Counted from the first letter of the stretch, positions 25,129 to 34,583 are shown. The stretch: DNA of 64,000 nucleotides from Burkholderia sp. 8Y (GCF_902506145.1 NZ_LR733520.1:1439976-1503975); one strand, 5' to 3'. The notes: generated from the letters alone by a model not told the origin. Numbers and translations are program-made.

Positions 25129-25905
25129 ATGAACGCACAAGACCGTGCCGCGTTGACGCAGGCATCGAAGGGCAGTATCGCGGTATTCGAATCCGTGGTG
25201 CCACAGGCAACATTGAGCGCCATTAACCGCATGCTGGATGCGGCCTATGCCGCGACGCAGGACCACGAACAGTTTTTCGGCAGCGCCAAGGACGTCGTGC
25301 ATACCTTGCGCGACATTCCGGCCTTCAAGACACTCGAGAACGAGGCCGTGCGCGCCGCGTCCGACTGGCTCAAGTCGACGATGCCGGTCAACGCGACGGT
25401 CGGACCGTGGTTTGGACTTCGCATCGGAAGCAGCACGACGACGGCGGGCAGTCATTGCCGCCATTTCGACTCGCACGTGCTCACGCTCGTCATCGTATTG
25501 AAGACGGCGAGCGATCAGGAGAAGAGCGGCGATCTCGTCGTCTACCCGAAAACGCGCGGCATTCCGCGACGCCGCGACAACCTCTTGCGCAAGAGCGTGC
25601 AATGGGGCGAGCGCGGCCTGCCCTTCCCGCTTCGCGCAGCGCGCACGCAGCGTCACCTCGAACGCGGTTCCTGCTCACGCATTCGAGGCTTCGCGGGTGA
25701 CGTGTACGTGTTCAACGGATTCCTGATGCAGCACTGCAACCTGGATGTGCTCGCGGGCGAACGCCGCAGCCTCATCATTCACTATCTGGACCCGGGCTTG
25801 TCGATGGGGCTCTCGGCGATCAACCGGCTGCGTCGCCATGCGACAGCCGTGCCGACCGATGCCGTGCGTCCTGTCGAACCGGTCACCGGGATGGATGCGC
25901 TCTGA
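25129..25905 (+). CDS. 2-oxoglutarate/Fe(II)-dependent oxygenase-like protein
   Basis: A 258-residue soluble protein. The facial triad of the double-stranded beta-helix oxygenases is visible: H112 and D114 in HCRHFDSH, and distal H202 in FLMQHCN. R212 or R213 (ERRSLIIHYL) is in the position that binds 2-oxoglutarate. The N-terminal 100 residues are helical. Such enzymes hydroxylate amino acids, proteins, sugars or lipids. Its place between a polysaccharide operon and an OGT-like glycosyltransferase suggests a target in the envelope or a protein side chain to be glycosylated, but this is inference. The ATG has only a weak purine stretch upstream. Confidence 0.6.
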   Translation: MNAQDRAALTQASKGSIAVFESVVPQATLSAINRMLDAAYAATQDHEQFFGSAKDVVHTLRDIPAFKTLENEAVRAASDWLKSTMPVNATVGPWFGLRIGSSTTTAGSHCRHFDSHVLTLVIVLKTASDQEKSGDLVVYPKTRGIPRRRDNLLRKSVQWGERGLPFPLRAARTQRHLERGSCSRIRGFAGDVYVFNGFLMQHCNLDVLAGERRSLIIHYLDPGLSMGLSAINRLRRHATAVPTDAVRPVEPVTGMDAL

Positions 25906-25967
25906 GGGGATCGCTTAACGCGGGCTCGACCGCTGCCCGCTCGCGGGGCCGGACGTGAAAGCGCCGG

Positions 25968-28556
25968 TCAGCCGGCACCCGTGGCGCACCACTCGCGCCA
26001 CATGGCGCGATAGGCGTTCTCGAGATTGCGCGTGAACCGCGGAGCGTTCATCATCGGCGAATGCTCGAGGCGGGAACGCAGCGATGCGCGCAGTCCGGCT
26101 AGCCGCGGGGTATCGCTGGCCAGGCGCGTGACGATATCGACGTAAGCCGCGTCGTCATACGCCACGAGTTCGGGCAATCCGAGGTTCATCAGCAGGCTCA
26201 GTCCCGCGCGGCTGCAAGCGGTTTCGCCCGCGCGCGACGGCACCGGCACGCCCATCCACAAGGCGTCGAGGCTGGTGGTGTGGCCGTTGTACGGGAACGT
26301 GTCCAGACCGATGTCGATGGCGTTGTAGGTGTTCAGATACGCGCCGCGCTCCTGATAACCGACGAACGCGACGCGCGACATGTCCACGCCCAATGCGCTC
26401 AGACGTTCACTGAAGCGTTCCCGCGCGCCGGGCTCTGCCAAAAGGATGAAGCGCGCGTCCGGCGTCGCGGCCAGCACCGCGGCCCACATGCGAAGTGTGC
26501 GTCCGGATGCCTTGCACGGATTATTCAGGCATCCGAATGTGATGAAGCCGTTGCGCTGCGCCGGTAACGGCCCGACGTCGGGCGCGTCGGTCGTCGCGAC
26601 GCGCGGATCGAAACACCAGAACGTCTCGGGCAGCCAGAGCGTCTGCTCGCTGTAGCGCTCGCCGACGCCCGGCTGATCGGGCGGATCGATCCAGAGATCG
26701 GTGAGCCGGTAGCGGATCGCGCGGCTGCCCGTCGTGCCCGGATACGCGAGCCACTGCACCTGCACCGGCGCGGGCCGCCGCGCGAACAACAGCGGACGGC
26801 CGCCCGCCATGTGCAGGGTGAGATCGACGAGCACGTCGATGCGATCATCGCGGATGAGTTGGGCGAGCGCCTCGTCGTCGAGCGCGTGGACGTCGCGCCA
26901 GACATCGGCCATCCCGCGAAACGACTCGGTTACCGCATCAGGCGCTTTCACGCTTGCGTAGAAGAATACTTCGAACGATGTGTGGTCGTGCTGCGCGAAA
27001 ACGGGCGCGGTGAACATCGACTGGCAATGCGTCCGGAAGTCCGGCGCGACGTAGCCGATTCTGAGGCGCCGCGACGGCGACCGGTCATTCGTATAGTCAA
27101 CAGCACGCTGAAGCAGCGGCGCTTCGTGTTGCGCGGAAAATCGCTGACATTCGTCGAGGATCGTCTTGGAGTCTTCCGCGTAGTAGGTCAGCGCGTAATT
27201 CAGATTGCGATGCACGCATTCATTGTCGGGCGCGCACGCGACCGCACGGCGAAACGCTTCGATGGCGTCGTCCATCCGGCTCATGTCCTTGAGCACGCTC
27301 GCGAGGTTGTTGTGGGCCTCGGCGGACCCCGGCTCAATGGCGATAGATTGCCTCAGAACGGCCTCGGCCTCCGGCAGCTGGTTCATGTCCCGCATGACGC
27401 GGCCCAGATTCGTGTAGGTGTGAGCGAAGTCCGGACGCAGTGCAATCGCGCTCCGATAGGCGGCTTGGGCCTCAGGCAGGCGACCCTCGCTGGCAAGGAG
27501 CACGCCGAGGTTGTAGTGCACGTCGGGATTGTCAGGATGTTGCGCGGCGAGTGCGCGATACGCCGCCTCCGCTTCCCTCACGCGACCGTCGTCGTGCAAC
27601 AGGTGAGCAAGGCTCGCGCGAGCGTCCGAGTGATCCGGCTGCATGTCGAGCACGTCGCGATAGATCTGCTCGGCTTCCTTCATGCGGCCGGTTTCACGCC
27701 GCGCGCACGCGATGCCCATGAGCGCCTGCGTGCAGTCCGCGCGGATGGCTAGCGCCGCTTCGAATGCCGTCTCTGCTTCGGCCATGCGCCTCGTCTTGAG
27801 CAGCGCGTCGCCCAGGCTGCAATGCGCTTCCAGATAAGCGGGGCTCAGTCGCGCCGCGCGACGGTGGAAAACCTGTGCCCGCGCGTACTGGCCCATCTGC
27901 TGAAGAACGAGACCCAGATTTTGATGCGCGATGTCGAAGTCAGGACGCAGCGCGACCGCGCGTCTCAGGGCCGCCCGCGCTTCCTTCAGCCGTCCCTGCT
28001 CGCGCAGCAGGTTACCCCAATTGTTGAACGCCTCTGCATAGTCGGGACGGACCGACGTGGCGTCGCGGTACGCCGCTTCCGCTTCTGCCACGCGTCCAGC
28101 GCCACTCAGCAGATTCGCGAGGTTGTAATGCGCTTCGGCGAGTTCCGGGCGAAGGCGCAGTGCCTCGCGCAAGCACGCTTCGGCCTCCGCTGCCCGGCCG
28201 AGCGTGCGCAGCAGATTGCCGAGGTTGTAATGCGCTTCCGAAAAATCCGGGCGAATCGCGACAGCCCGCCGATACACCGGCTCGGCATCCACGAGCCGGC
28301 CCTGCGCCATGAGCAGATTCGCCAGATTGCCGTAGCTGCCGGCATGTTCCGGATGCGTATCGATGATGCGGCGCCAGTGTGCTTCCGCATCGTCCAGGCG
28401 GTTCAGTTGATAACAGCAGATAGCGGCGAGATTGCGGGCTTCGGGGTCGGCTGCCGGATCGTCGAGCATTGGTTGCAGGACGTCCAGCGCGGCGTCGAAG
28501 GTCCCGTTCGAGTAATGAGCGGCTGCGGTGTGATAGAGATTCGGATCGGAGACCAT
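25968..28556 (-). CDS. SPINDLY/OGT-type TPR glycosyltransferase (GT41)
   Basis: An 862-residue protein. Residues ~5-470 contain about a dozen TPR units with the repeated pattern EAHYNLGNLL...GR..EAE. From about residue 495 a GT41 catalytic domain begins (RLRIGYVAPDFRTH), continuing with FGCLNNPCKASGRTLRMW and NGHTTSLDALWMGVP. These match the UDP-sugar-binding segments of O-GlcNAc transferase and SPINDLY; the Lys in NPCKAS corresponds to the nucleotide-binding Lys. In bacteria this family glycosylates proteins such as flagellin, adhesins or translation factors. It stands convergent to the oxygenase-like gene, 62 bp apart. Donor and target cannot be read. Confidence 0.85.
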   Translation of the reverse strand: MVSDPNLYHTAAAHYSNGTFDAALDVLQPMLDDPAADPEARNLAAICCYQLNRLDDAEAHWRRIIDTHPEHAGSYGNLANLLMAQGRLVDAEPVYRRAVAIRPDFSEAHYNLGNLLRTLGRAAEAEACLREALRLRPELAEAHYNLANLLSGAGRVAEAEAAYRDATSVRPDYAEAFNNWGNLLREQGRLKEARAALRRAVALRPDFDIAHQNLGLVLQQMGQYARAQVFHRRAARLSPAYLEAHCSLGDALLKTRRMAEAETAFEAALAIRADCTQALMGIACARRETGRMKEAEQIYRDVLDMQPDHSDARASLAHLLHDDGRVREAEAAYRALAAQHPDNPDVHYNLGVLLASEGRLPEAQAAYRSAIALRPDFAHTYTNLGRVMRDMNQLPEAEAVLRQSIAIEPGSAEAHNNLASVLKDMSRMDDAIEAFRRAVACAPDNECVHRNLNYALTYYAEDSKTILDECQRFSAQHEAPLLQRAVDYTNDRSPSRRLRIGYVAPDFRTHCQSMFTAPVFAQHDHTSFEVFFYASVKAPDAVTESFRGMADVWRDVHALDDEALAQLIRDDRIDVLVDLTLHMAGGRPLLFARRPAPVQVQWLAYPGTTGSRAIRYRLTDLWIDPPDQPGVGERYSEQTLWLPETFWCFDPRVATTDAPDVGPLPAQRNGFITFGCLNNPCKASGRTLRMWAAVLAATPDARFILLAEPGARERFSERLSALGVDMSRVAFVGYQERGAYLNTYNAIDIGLDTFPYNGHTTSLDALWMGVPVPSRAGETACSRAGLSLLMNLGLPELVAYDDAAYVDIVTRLASDTPRLAGLRASLRSRLEHSPMMNAPRFTRNLENAYRAMWREWCATGAG

Positions 28557-28789
28557 GAGCAGAAACGCGCGGGACCGCTGTTCGGGAAAGTTTTTAGAGG
28601 GTAAAACTAACAGACTGCCCGCACGGATTCGTCATTAACTATAAAGTCGCGCAAGAAGTGAAACGCGGCCCCGACGGGCGCCTCGCCGCGCCCGCGCCTC
28701 TCCATGCCGCTTGCGGATCATCTCAAAACCCCGCAAGCTCTCGGTTGCGGCGCGTGAGGCGCGCCGGGTCTGTAAATCGAAGAGGTCCC

Positions 28790-29491
28790 ATGTCCGACAA
28801 ATTGACGATGAACGAAGAGCGCAAAGGCTCCGATAACCCCGACCTGCTGTATCTCTTGCAGGGCGCCGAAGACTTCAGCCGCTTCGTCTTTCCCGACCGC
28901 GAGGCCCTTTTCAAGAGCCTCGCGCACCAGCAGGCGCCGCACACGCTTTTCATCACCTGCGCCGATTCGCGCGTGTCGCCGGAAATGATCACCCAGACGC
29001 ATCCCGGCGAACTCTTCGTGTGCCGCAACATCGGCAATATCGTGCCGGCCTATGGGGAAATGCTCGGCGGCGTCTCGGCGGTGGTCGAGTTCGCCGTGCT
29101 CGCGCTGAACGTGCGGCAGATCGTCATCTGCGGCCACTCGGATTGCGGCGCGATGAAGGGGCTCGCGTCGGGCGCGACCATCGCCGACGAAATGCCGACG
29201 GTCCACGCGTGGCTGCGCAACGCGGAAGCCGCGCGCAGCGTCGTGATGACGAGAAAATTGGAGGAAACGCGCGTCGTGCAGGCGATGGTCGAAGAGAACA
29301 TCCGCCTTCAGCTCACGCATTTGCGTACGCACCCGGCGGTCGCGGGACGGCTCGCGCTCGGCCAGCTACAGGTGCAGGGCTGGGTCTACGACATCGGGCA
29401 GGGCGAGGTGTCGGTTTTCGACGAAAGCGCAGGCGCGTTCGAATCGATTCCTAAGGCGCGCGAACGGCTGCTGCACAGCGGCTCGCGGTAA
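28790..29491 (+). CDS. can: Beta-class carbonic anhydrase
   Basis: A 233-residue cytosolic zinc enzyme that interconverts CO2 and bicarbonate. Zinc ligands are C57 (ITCADSR), H116 and C119 (ICGHSDCG); the catalytic dyad D59-R61 is present, and the length fits the bacterial Can group. ATG at 28790 has GAGG a few bases upstream; earlier in-frame starts lie in non-coding sequence. It is separate from its neighbours and has no visible operon. The related cyanase-linked CynT is an alternative name, but no cyanase gene is nearby. Confidence 0.92.
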   Translation: MSDKLTMNEERKGSDNPDLLYLLQGAEDFSRFVFPDREALFKSLAHQQAPHTLFITCADSRVSPEMITQTHPGELFVCRNIGNIVPAYGEMLGGVSAVVEFAVLALNVRQIVICGHSDCGAMKGLASGATIADEMPTVHAWLRNAEAARSVVMTRKLEETRVVQAMVEENIRLQLTHLRTHPAVAGRLALGQLQVQGWVYDIGQGEVSVFDESAGAFESIPKARERLLHSGSR

Positions 29492-29554
29492 AACCCGTCG
29501 GCGCGACGGCGACGCGGCGAGCAACGCCGCGCCGTCTTGCCGACGCTCCGATGC

Positions 29555-30100
29555 TTATTGCACGCCCTTCTTGGCGGCGAGGTCCTGCGCCATCTTCAGA
29601 TGCTGCTCGATGGTCGGCAATGCCTTTTGCGCGGCCTTCTTCAGATCCGCGTTCTGGCCGCCTTCGGCTTCCTTCTTGAACGCTTCGACCGCTTGCTGGT
29701 GCCCCTGCACGCCGACCTTCTGGATGTAGGCCGTATCGAATTCCTTCCCCTTCAGCCCCTTCAGCGAGTCGAGCACGGCCGTGTCGGAATTATCCTTCGG
29801 CACGGTCACGCCATGCGGTGCGGCCATCTTGAGCTGCATCGTCAGCTTGGTGTGATCGACCATCATGTGATGCGCGAAGTTCTTCACATCCTTGTCTTGC
29901 GACTGCTTGGTCGCGAGCTTGCTGGCGTCGATTTCCGTGGAACTGGACATCGACGCGGCCTGCACGAATTCCTTGTCAGGCGCGGACAAGTCGTTGGCCA
30001 TCGTGGTGCTGGCCGCCTGCGTCTGCGCGAGCGCGACTGCCGGCGCGGCGGCAAAAAGCGCCGATGCCAGCGCGGTGAGCAGAACTGCATTGCGTTTCAT
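29555..30100 (-). CDS. Secreted DUF4142 protein, ferritin-like helical bundle
   Basis: A 181-residue periplasmic protein with a signal peptide (cut after ALA near residue 25). It then has four long helices in the DUF4142 pattern (DKEFVQAASMSSSTEIDASK, then FAHHMMVDHTKLTMQL, and a final PTIEQHLKMAQDL). The family is related to ferritin-like bundles and is often stress-induced; no enzymatic function is established. The ribosome site is nearly perfect (AAAGGAGG before ATG). It is convergent with the carbonic anhydrase gene. Confidence 0.88.
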   Translation of the reverse strand: MKRNAVLLTALASALFAAAPAVALAQTQAASTTMANDLSAPDKEFVQAASMSSSTEIDASKLATKQSQDKDVKNFAHHMMVDHTKLTMQLKMAAPHGVTVPKDNSDTAVLDSLKGLKGKEFDTAYIQKVGVQGHQQAVEAFKKEAEGGQNADLKKAAQKALPTIEQHLKMAQDLAAKKGVQ

Positions 30101-30233
30101 TGATGCCTCCTTTGGCGGTGATAGCACCCTTCTTTAGCAATGGCGGTGCCACGCGTGGCCCGCCGCGCCTTCTTCCGCCGGAAAGTGCCTTGCTTGCTAC
30201 ACTTTCACTTCCCCGTCCTTTTCCCCATACGCC

Positions 30234-30455
30234 ATGCCTGTCTACGACTACGAGTGTTCGCAATGCGGCGCGTTCGAAGCAGTCCGCCGTATAGCCGAAC
30301 GCGACGAACCCGCCGCCTGCCCCGGCTGCGGCGCGACGGCTGGGCGCGTGACCATCGGCGCGCCATCCGTCGGATCGAGCGGCAGCTCGCAGCCCGTCAG
30401 CGAAGACGTCGGCAGCTACGGCATGCGGCATCGCGGCGGCTGTCCGTGCTGCTGA
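30234..30455 (+). CDS. FmdB-family zinc-ribbon protein
   Basis: A 73-residue protein starting MPVYDYECSQCG, with zinc-ribbon cysteines C8, C11, C29 and C32, then a Ser/Gly linker and a C-terminal GGCPCC. The family is widespread and annotated as a putative regulatory protein after the fmd operon of Methylophilus. Direct function is unclear. No formamidase gene is adjacent here. Confidence 0.85.
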   Translation: MPVYDYECSQCGAFEAVRRIAERDEPAACPGCGATAGRVTIGAPSVGSSGSSQPVSEDVGSYGMRHRGGCPCC

Positions 30456-30679
30456 AGCGACGATTACCTCTTTGCCGCGCCATGCTTGGCAACGGCCGGG
30501 CATACGCGTTGCAATGTCCTCCGGACGCGCCGCGCGGCGTATGATGAAAACGGCAGCGGCATCGATGCCGGCGTCCTGCCTCTTCGTCGCGAACATCGCG
30601 GTCAGCGTGTACCAAGCCTTTCCACTTTTCCCACACTAGTCGAAACGGTTACTCGAACGAATAACAGGAGGTGATCAGG

Positions 30680-30949
30680 ATGACGATAGAGTTCAGCGGG
30701 CGGCGTCATGTGGTAGCGGCAGCGCGTGTCGCATTCGAAGCGGCGGTGGACGGCCGCGAAGTCTGGTGCAGCGTGTCTCTGGATGCGCTCAACGACCACT
30801 TCGGTAACACCGGAACTTCGTCGCACGCCATCTTGAGCGCGTTCGAAGGAGGACGCCTTCAGATCGAGGAGGCCGCGCGCCGGGCGCTCGAGCGCAATGG
30901 CGGCGAGTCGGTCGAACTCGAAACCAGCGACTTTAAGAAGACTGCCTGA
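30680..30949 (+). CDS. DUF1488-family protein
   Basis: An 89-residue protein of the DUF1488 type: MTIEFSGRRHVVAAARVAFE begins with a short beta-rich half that seems to bind nucleic acid or ligands (VWCSVSLDALNDHF), followed by an amphipathic helix (EEAARRALERN). AGGAGGTGA five bases before the ATG at 30680 is one of the best ribosome sites in the window. Role unknown; single-gene unit. Confidence 0.75.
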   Translation: MTIEFSGRRHVVAAARVAFEAAVDGREVWCSVSLDALNDHFGNTGTSSHAILSAFEGGRLQIEEAARRALERNGGESVELETSDFKKTA

Positions 30950-31110
30950 CGTGTCGCAGGTCGACGCCGCCGCGCGGACTCACATGAGCGCCGGCAGCGT
31001 CGACGAGACATGGCCGCAAGGGATCGCGGCAGTCAATCAGGCGCGAAGAAGCGCGACAGCTTGTTCAATACTCATCAGACGGGCCACGGCGTCCGGCACA
31101 GGCCATAGTG

Positions 31111-31435
31111 GGCGGCTTGCGGCAGCGTGTCGCGCGGGTGCGGGCTTGTTCCATGGCGAGCGATATCAGTCGTAATTCATGCCTCTGTCGCCACTCGCAC
31201 GATACGCCCGGCTCGCGGTGCTTCGATATCTCGGCGTGCAGCACTGTATCGCCGGACGGGTCAGCTAGAGCATCAGCGCGCCGCAGCAACTGGCTTTCCG
31301 TCGCTATACGCGTATCGACAGAAAGCACCCGCGGCCACCGCGACGATGCAAGCCCGCAAACAGCGGGAGCGCGACCGATCTGTGCCGTTTCGAAGCCGCG
31401 CGTGCCGAGCGCGAACGCGGGAAAGTTGCGTCAGT
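31111..31435. repeat. Imperfect direct repeat, copy A
   Basis: About 325 bp beginning GGCGGCTTGCGGCAGCGTGT. It is repeated with scattered mismatches and 1-nt indels at 31481-31805 (period 370 bp). No reading frame is conserved through both copies, so the unit does not look like a functional gene. The 30950-31110 part before it shows nothing recognisable. Confidence 0.8.
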
Positions 31436-31480
31436 TCAAGGCGGATTGCGGCAGCGCGTCGCGCTGGAAAGGCCGTCGTA

Positions 31481-31805
31481 GGCGGCTTGCGGCAGCGTGT
31501 CGCGCGGGTGCCGGCTTTCTCCCTGGCGAGCGCGATCAGTCGTGATCCATGCCTCTGTCGCTATTCGCGCAACAATGCCCGGCTCGCGGTGCTTCGATAT
31601 CTCGGCGTGCAGCACTAAATCGCCGGACGGGTCAGCTAGAGCACCAGCGCGCCGCAGCAACAGCCCTCCGTTGGCTACACGCGTATCGACGAAAAGCGCC
31701 TGCGGCCGCTATGACGATGCAAGCCCGCAACAGCGGCAGCGTGACCGAGCGGGACCCGTCCGAAGCCGCACATGCACCAGCGTGAACGCAAGAAAGTCGT
31801 GAATG
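31481..31805. repeat. Imperfect direct repeat, copy B
   Basis: Second copy of the unit at 31111-31435, with the same GGCGGCTTGCGGCAGCGTGT opening. The short segment 31438-31465 (GGCGGATTGCGGCAGCGCGT) is a third, truncated beginning. The 31806-31988 stretch after it holds no gene. Confidence 0.8.
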
Positions 31806-31988
31806 TACGATCAGCACGCAGCAAGGCTCCGGCCCGTGTTTCGGCACGTTCGCGCTGCGTTGCGTCCCGACTTCGCGGTTCACGCAAGCTTCGTCATCAA
31901 TGCGACCAAGGCGATCTGGCACAGCGATGAGTGCCGCGCCGATCCTGCCTCCGCGCAACGACGTGGCCCCGCAGCGACCCGCGACACG

Positions 31989-32489
31989 TCAGCGCGCGAT
32001 CAGCAATCCGACGATCAGCCCGCCAATCGCCGCCACCGCGATGGACTTCCACGGGTTGTCGTGCACGAAATCATCGGTGCCTTCCGTGACCACCCGATAG
32101 CGCGCGACGGCGACATCCTGTGCGCCCGCGATCACGCGCTGCGCCCGGCGGCCCGCCGACACGCGTTCGGGACGAAACGGGCTGCCCTGCCCTTGCGATG
32201 CGGCGGAAGCGGGCTGGCCGAGCACGGCGGGACTGTCGCCGCCTTCCAGCACGCTGCCGCGAGCGTGGTAAGGCGCGGGATACGGTGCGTTGCGCGCGGG
32301 CTGCTGCACAGCGCCGGGCGTGTGCGGAGCGGCGTTCTGCTCGCCGCTGTGCTCCATGCCGGGGCCGAGCGCCGCGTCCATCGCGCGCTCGACGGCCTTG
32401 CGCGACACGGACGGTTCGCCCGGCGATGCCGCCGCGTTTCCGGTGCCTCCCGTACCGCTCGGCTTTGAATTTGCGTTCGCGTTCTCCAT
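31989..32489 (-). CDS. ElaB/YqjD-type (DUF883) membrane-anchored protein
   Basis: A 166-residue protein: a long polar, disordered N-terminal part rich in Pro/Ala/Ser, then the DUF883 C-terminal signature (VHDNPWKSIAVAAIGGLIVG), one hydrophobic helix ending at the C-terminus. In E. coli such tail-anchored proteins bind ribosomes at the inner membrane in stationary phase. This version has a longer and different N-terminal region, so ribosome binding is only a possibility. AAGGAGA precedes the ATG at 32489. Confidence 0.72.
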   Translation of the reverse strand: MENANANSKPSGTGGTGNAAASPGEPSVSRKAVERAMDAALGPGMEHSGEQNAAPHTPGAVQQPARNAPYPAPYHARGSVLEGGDSPAVLGQPASAASQGQGSPFRPERVSAGRRAQRVIAGAQDVAVARYRVVTEGTDDFVHDNPWKSIAVAAIGGLIVGLLIAR

Positions 32490-32809
32490 GGCGCTCTCCT
32501 TTGCGTCGTTGATGTTCACTACACGAGCCTTCCGTCGTTCGACCAGCAAGAGTCGCACCGACGAGCGAGACCCGCAACTCGACCGAACGGCATAGGCCGT
32601 GCGACGCAGAAGCATCCGCGCTCATCGCAATTTCTTTCACATACCGGTGAGAATTGCTCGTTTGCCGCCGCGACACGGCGCGCCTACGATCGTCGTCCAT
32701 CAGGCGAAGCCAGCGCGTCCCGCATTTTTCATTTCACGTCGCGCCGAAGCATCGCGCATTCGCGCGCCGCTACGATGGCTTCGTTCCCGACTCTCATAGC
32801 GATGCCGTC

Positions 32810-33751
32810 ATGAATCCCGTCAATCTGGCTCAATTGCTACTTCTTGCCGCGCTGTGGGGCGGCTCCTTTCTCTTTATCCGCGTCGGCGTGACCGATCTCG
32901 ACGTCGCGCCGCTGATGGCCCTGCGCGTGGGCATCGGCGCGGCTTTCCTGCTGATCGTGCTGCTGGTGCGCGGCTCCCCGCGCGAGGCATTCGCGACGAT
33001 GCGCAGGCGCGCCTGGCCGCTCCTCGTGGTCGGCGTCTTCAACTCCGCCGCGCCGTTTTGCCTCTTCGCGTACGCGGAATTGACGCTGTCCGCAGGCGTC
33101 ACCTCGGTGATCAACGCGACGACGCCGCTCTGGGGCGCGCTCGTCGCTTACCTCTGGCTCGGGGACCGCCTGAGCCGGCTGCGGGTGGCGGGACTTGCCA
33201 TCGGCTTCGCAGGCGTGATGGCGCTCGTGTGGGATCAGATGTTCGCGCATGACGGCTCGATGTCCGCGACCACACCGATGACGACGGCGCTCGCCGCCCT
33301 CGCCGCGCTGGCCGCGACGCTCTGCTATGGCATCGCCGCGAGCTACACGAAGCGGCATCTGATGGGCGTCGATTCCCTGACGGTGGCGGCCGGCACCATG
33401 AGCGCGGCGACGATCGTGCTGCTTCCGTTCGCGCTCGTCGCGTGGCCTGCGGGCGCGGTGTCGTTCACGGCCTGGGGCGCGGTGCTCGGGCTCGGCATCG
33501 CATGCACAGGTGTGGCCTACATGGTGTTTTTCCACCTGATCGCGGTGGCGGGACCGGCGCGGGCGATCACCGTCACGTTCGTGATCCCGATTTTCGGCAT
33601 TCTGTGGGGCGCGCTTTTTCTGGGCGAGCATGTGTCGGCGGGCATGGCGGCGGCTTGCACCGTCGTGCTCGCGGGCACCGCGCTCGCCACGGGCGTCGTC
33701 AAGCGGCTGCCGCTCGTGCGCGGGCGGCGCGCGGCATGCGCGAAACAGTAA
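32810..33751 (+). CDS. EamA/DMT-family transporter
   Basis: A 313-residue inner-membrane protein with ten predicted helices in two EamA repeats (LLLLAALWGGSFLFIRVGV at the start, second repeat from about residue 165). ALWGGSFLFIR and the FGILWGALFLGE end are family signatures. DMT permeases export metabolites or amino acids; the substrate is unknown. ATG at 32810 begins the first helix. Its 3' end (about the last 110 nt, from VSAG to the stop) is echoed twice in decayed form downstream. Confidence 0.85.
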   Translation: MNPVNLAQLLLLAALWGGSFLFIRVGVTDLDVAPLMALRVGIGAAFLLIVLLVRGSPREAFATMRRRAWPLLVVGVFNSAAPFCLFAYAELTLSAGVTSVINATTPLWGALVAYLWLGDRLSRLRVAGLAIGFAGVMALVWDQMFAHDGSMSATTPMTTALAALAALAATLCYGIAASYTKRHLMGVDSLTVAAGTMSAATIVLLPFALVAWPAGAVSFTAWGAVLGLGIACTGVAYMVFFHLIAVAGPARAITVTFVIPIFGILWGALFLGEHVSAGMAAACTVVLAGTALATGVVKRLPLVRGRRAACAKQ

Positions 33752-34030
33752 GCGACGTGGTGGATGCGCCCGGTATGGCCGTCCAGCATGTTTCGGCGGG
33801 AACGGCGGTGGCTTGGGCCGTCGTGCTCGCGGGTGCTGCGCTCGCGACGGGCGTCGTCGAGCGGTTGTCGCTCGGGCATCGGCGGCGGGCGGGATGCGGC
33901 ATGCAGGGAAACAGTAAGCGAAGTGGTGGATGGCATGGCGGGCGGCCTGCGCAATCGGGCTCGCGACGCGCGTCATCGAGCGGCCGCCGCTCGTGCGCGG
34001 CCAGCGGGCCGCATGCGCAAAACAGTAGGC
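33640..34030 (+). repeat. Tandem echoes of the DMT gene's 3' end
   Basis: The coding end (about 33640-33751, including the stop) is followed by two degraded copies, about 33805-33917 and 33935-34028. Shared anchors are GGCGTCGTCAAGCGG / GGCGTCGTCGAGCGG / CGCGTCATCGAGCGG, and ACAGTA followed by (A/G)GCGA at 33745, 33911 and 34022. Period 166 then 111 bp. Copy 2 still reads VVLAGAALATGVVERL in frame with the original protein sequence. The cupin gene ends directly after. Confidence 0.8.
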
Positions 34031-34049
34031 GACGCAGTGAATGCCGCCG

Positions 34050-34583
34050 CTATCGCCATAGACGCGTGAGCGGTCCACTTTCGCCGCCGACGGGATCGCT
34101 GTCCGGAAAGGGCAACGCTTCCATCGCGCGGCGCTCGTCGTCGGTGAGGGCATCGCGGCGAATGTCCCACTGCTGGTCCGGCGGATAAGCGCCGATCACC
34201 TGAAAGCGGCGGCCGCTCGTCAGCAGGCAATGGCCGGTGCCGGCGGGCAGCACGATCGCATCGCCGGCGCGCAGCGCGATCACGCGCCCTTTCGGACCGC
34301 CGATTATCAATTCCGCTTCTCCCGACGCGACGCCCAGCGCCTCATGCGCCGTCGAATGAAAATGGTGATAGTCGAAGACGCTGTCGCGCCACTGCGGCGG
34401 CCAGCCGTTCTGCGCAAAAAGCGCCTCGAAGCGGCTGCCGCAATCGCGATCCTGAGGATCGATGGCGCCGTGCCAGAGGAGCACGGGCAGGCGCGCGTTG
34501 TTCGGCACCCAGCCGTTCGCCGCGAGCATGAACGGCTCGCAGCGGGCGTTTGCCGCCTGCTCGGTTTCGGTGTGCTCGGCCAT
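34050..34583 (-). CDS. Cupin-domain protein (YjlB-like)
   Basis: A 177-residue soluble protein with a single beta-barrel cupin. The metal-site motifs are recognisable: DYHHFHSTAHEALGVASGEA (motif 1) and LPAGTGHCLLTSG (motif 2). The family includes small metal-binding proteins of uncharacterised function and some epimerase- or dioxygenase-like enzymes. AAGGAG precedes the ATG. Its 3' end abuts the echo repeats of the DMT gene. Confidence 0.75.
   Translation of the reverse strand: MAEHTETEQAANARCEPFMLAANGWVPNNARLPVLLWHGAIDPQDRDCGSRFEALFAQNGWPPQWRDSVFDYHHFHSTAHEALGVASGEAELIIGGPKGRVIALRAGDAIVLPAGTGHCLLTSGRRFQVIGAYPPDQQWDIRRDALTDDERRAMEALPFPDSDPVGGESGPLTRLWR

Noticed and set aside
31065..31802. 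Several 70-145-codon frames in the 31-kb repeat
   Set aside because: No frame is kept in both copies, none has a ribosome site.
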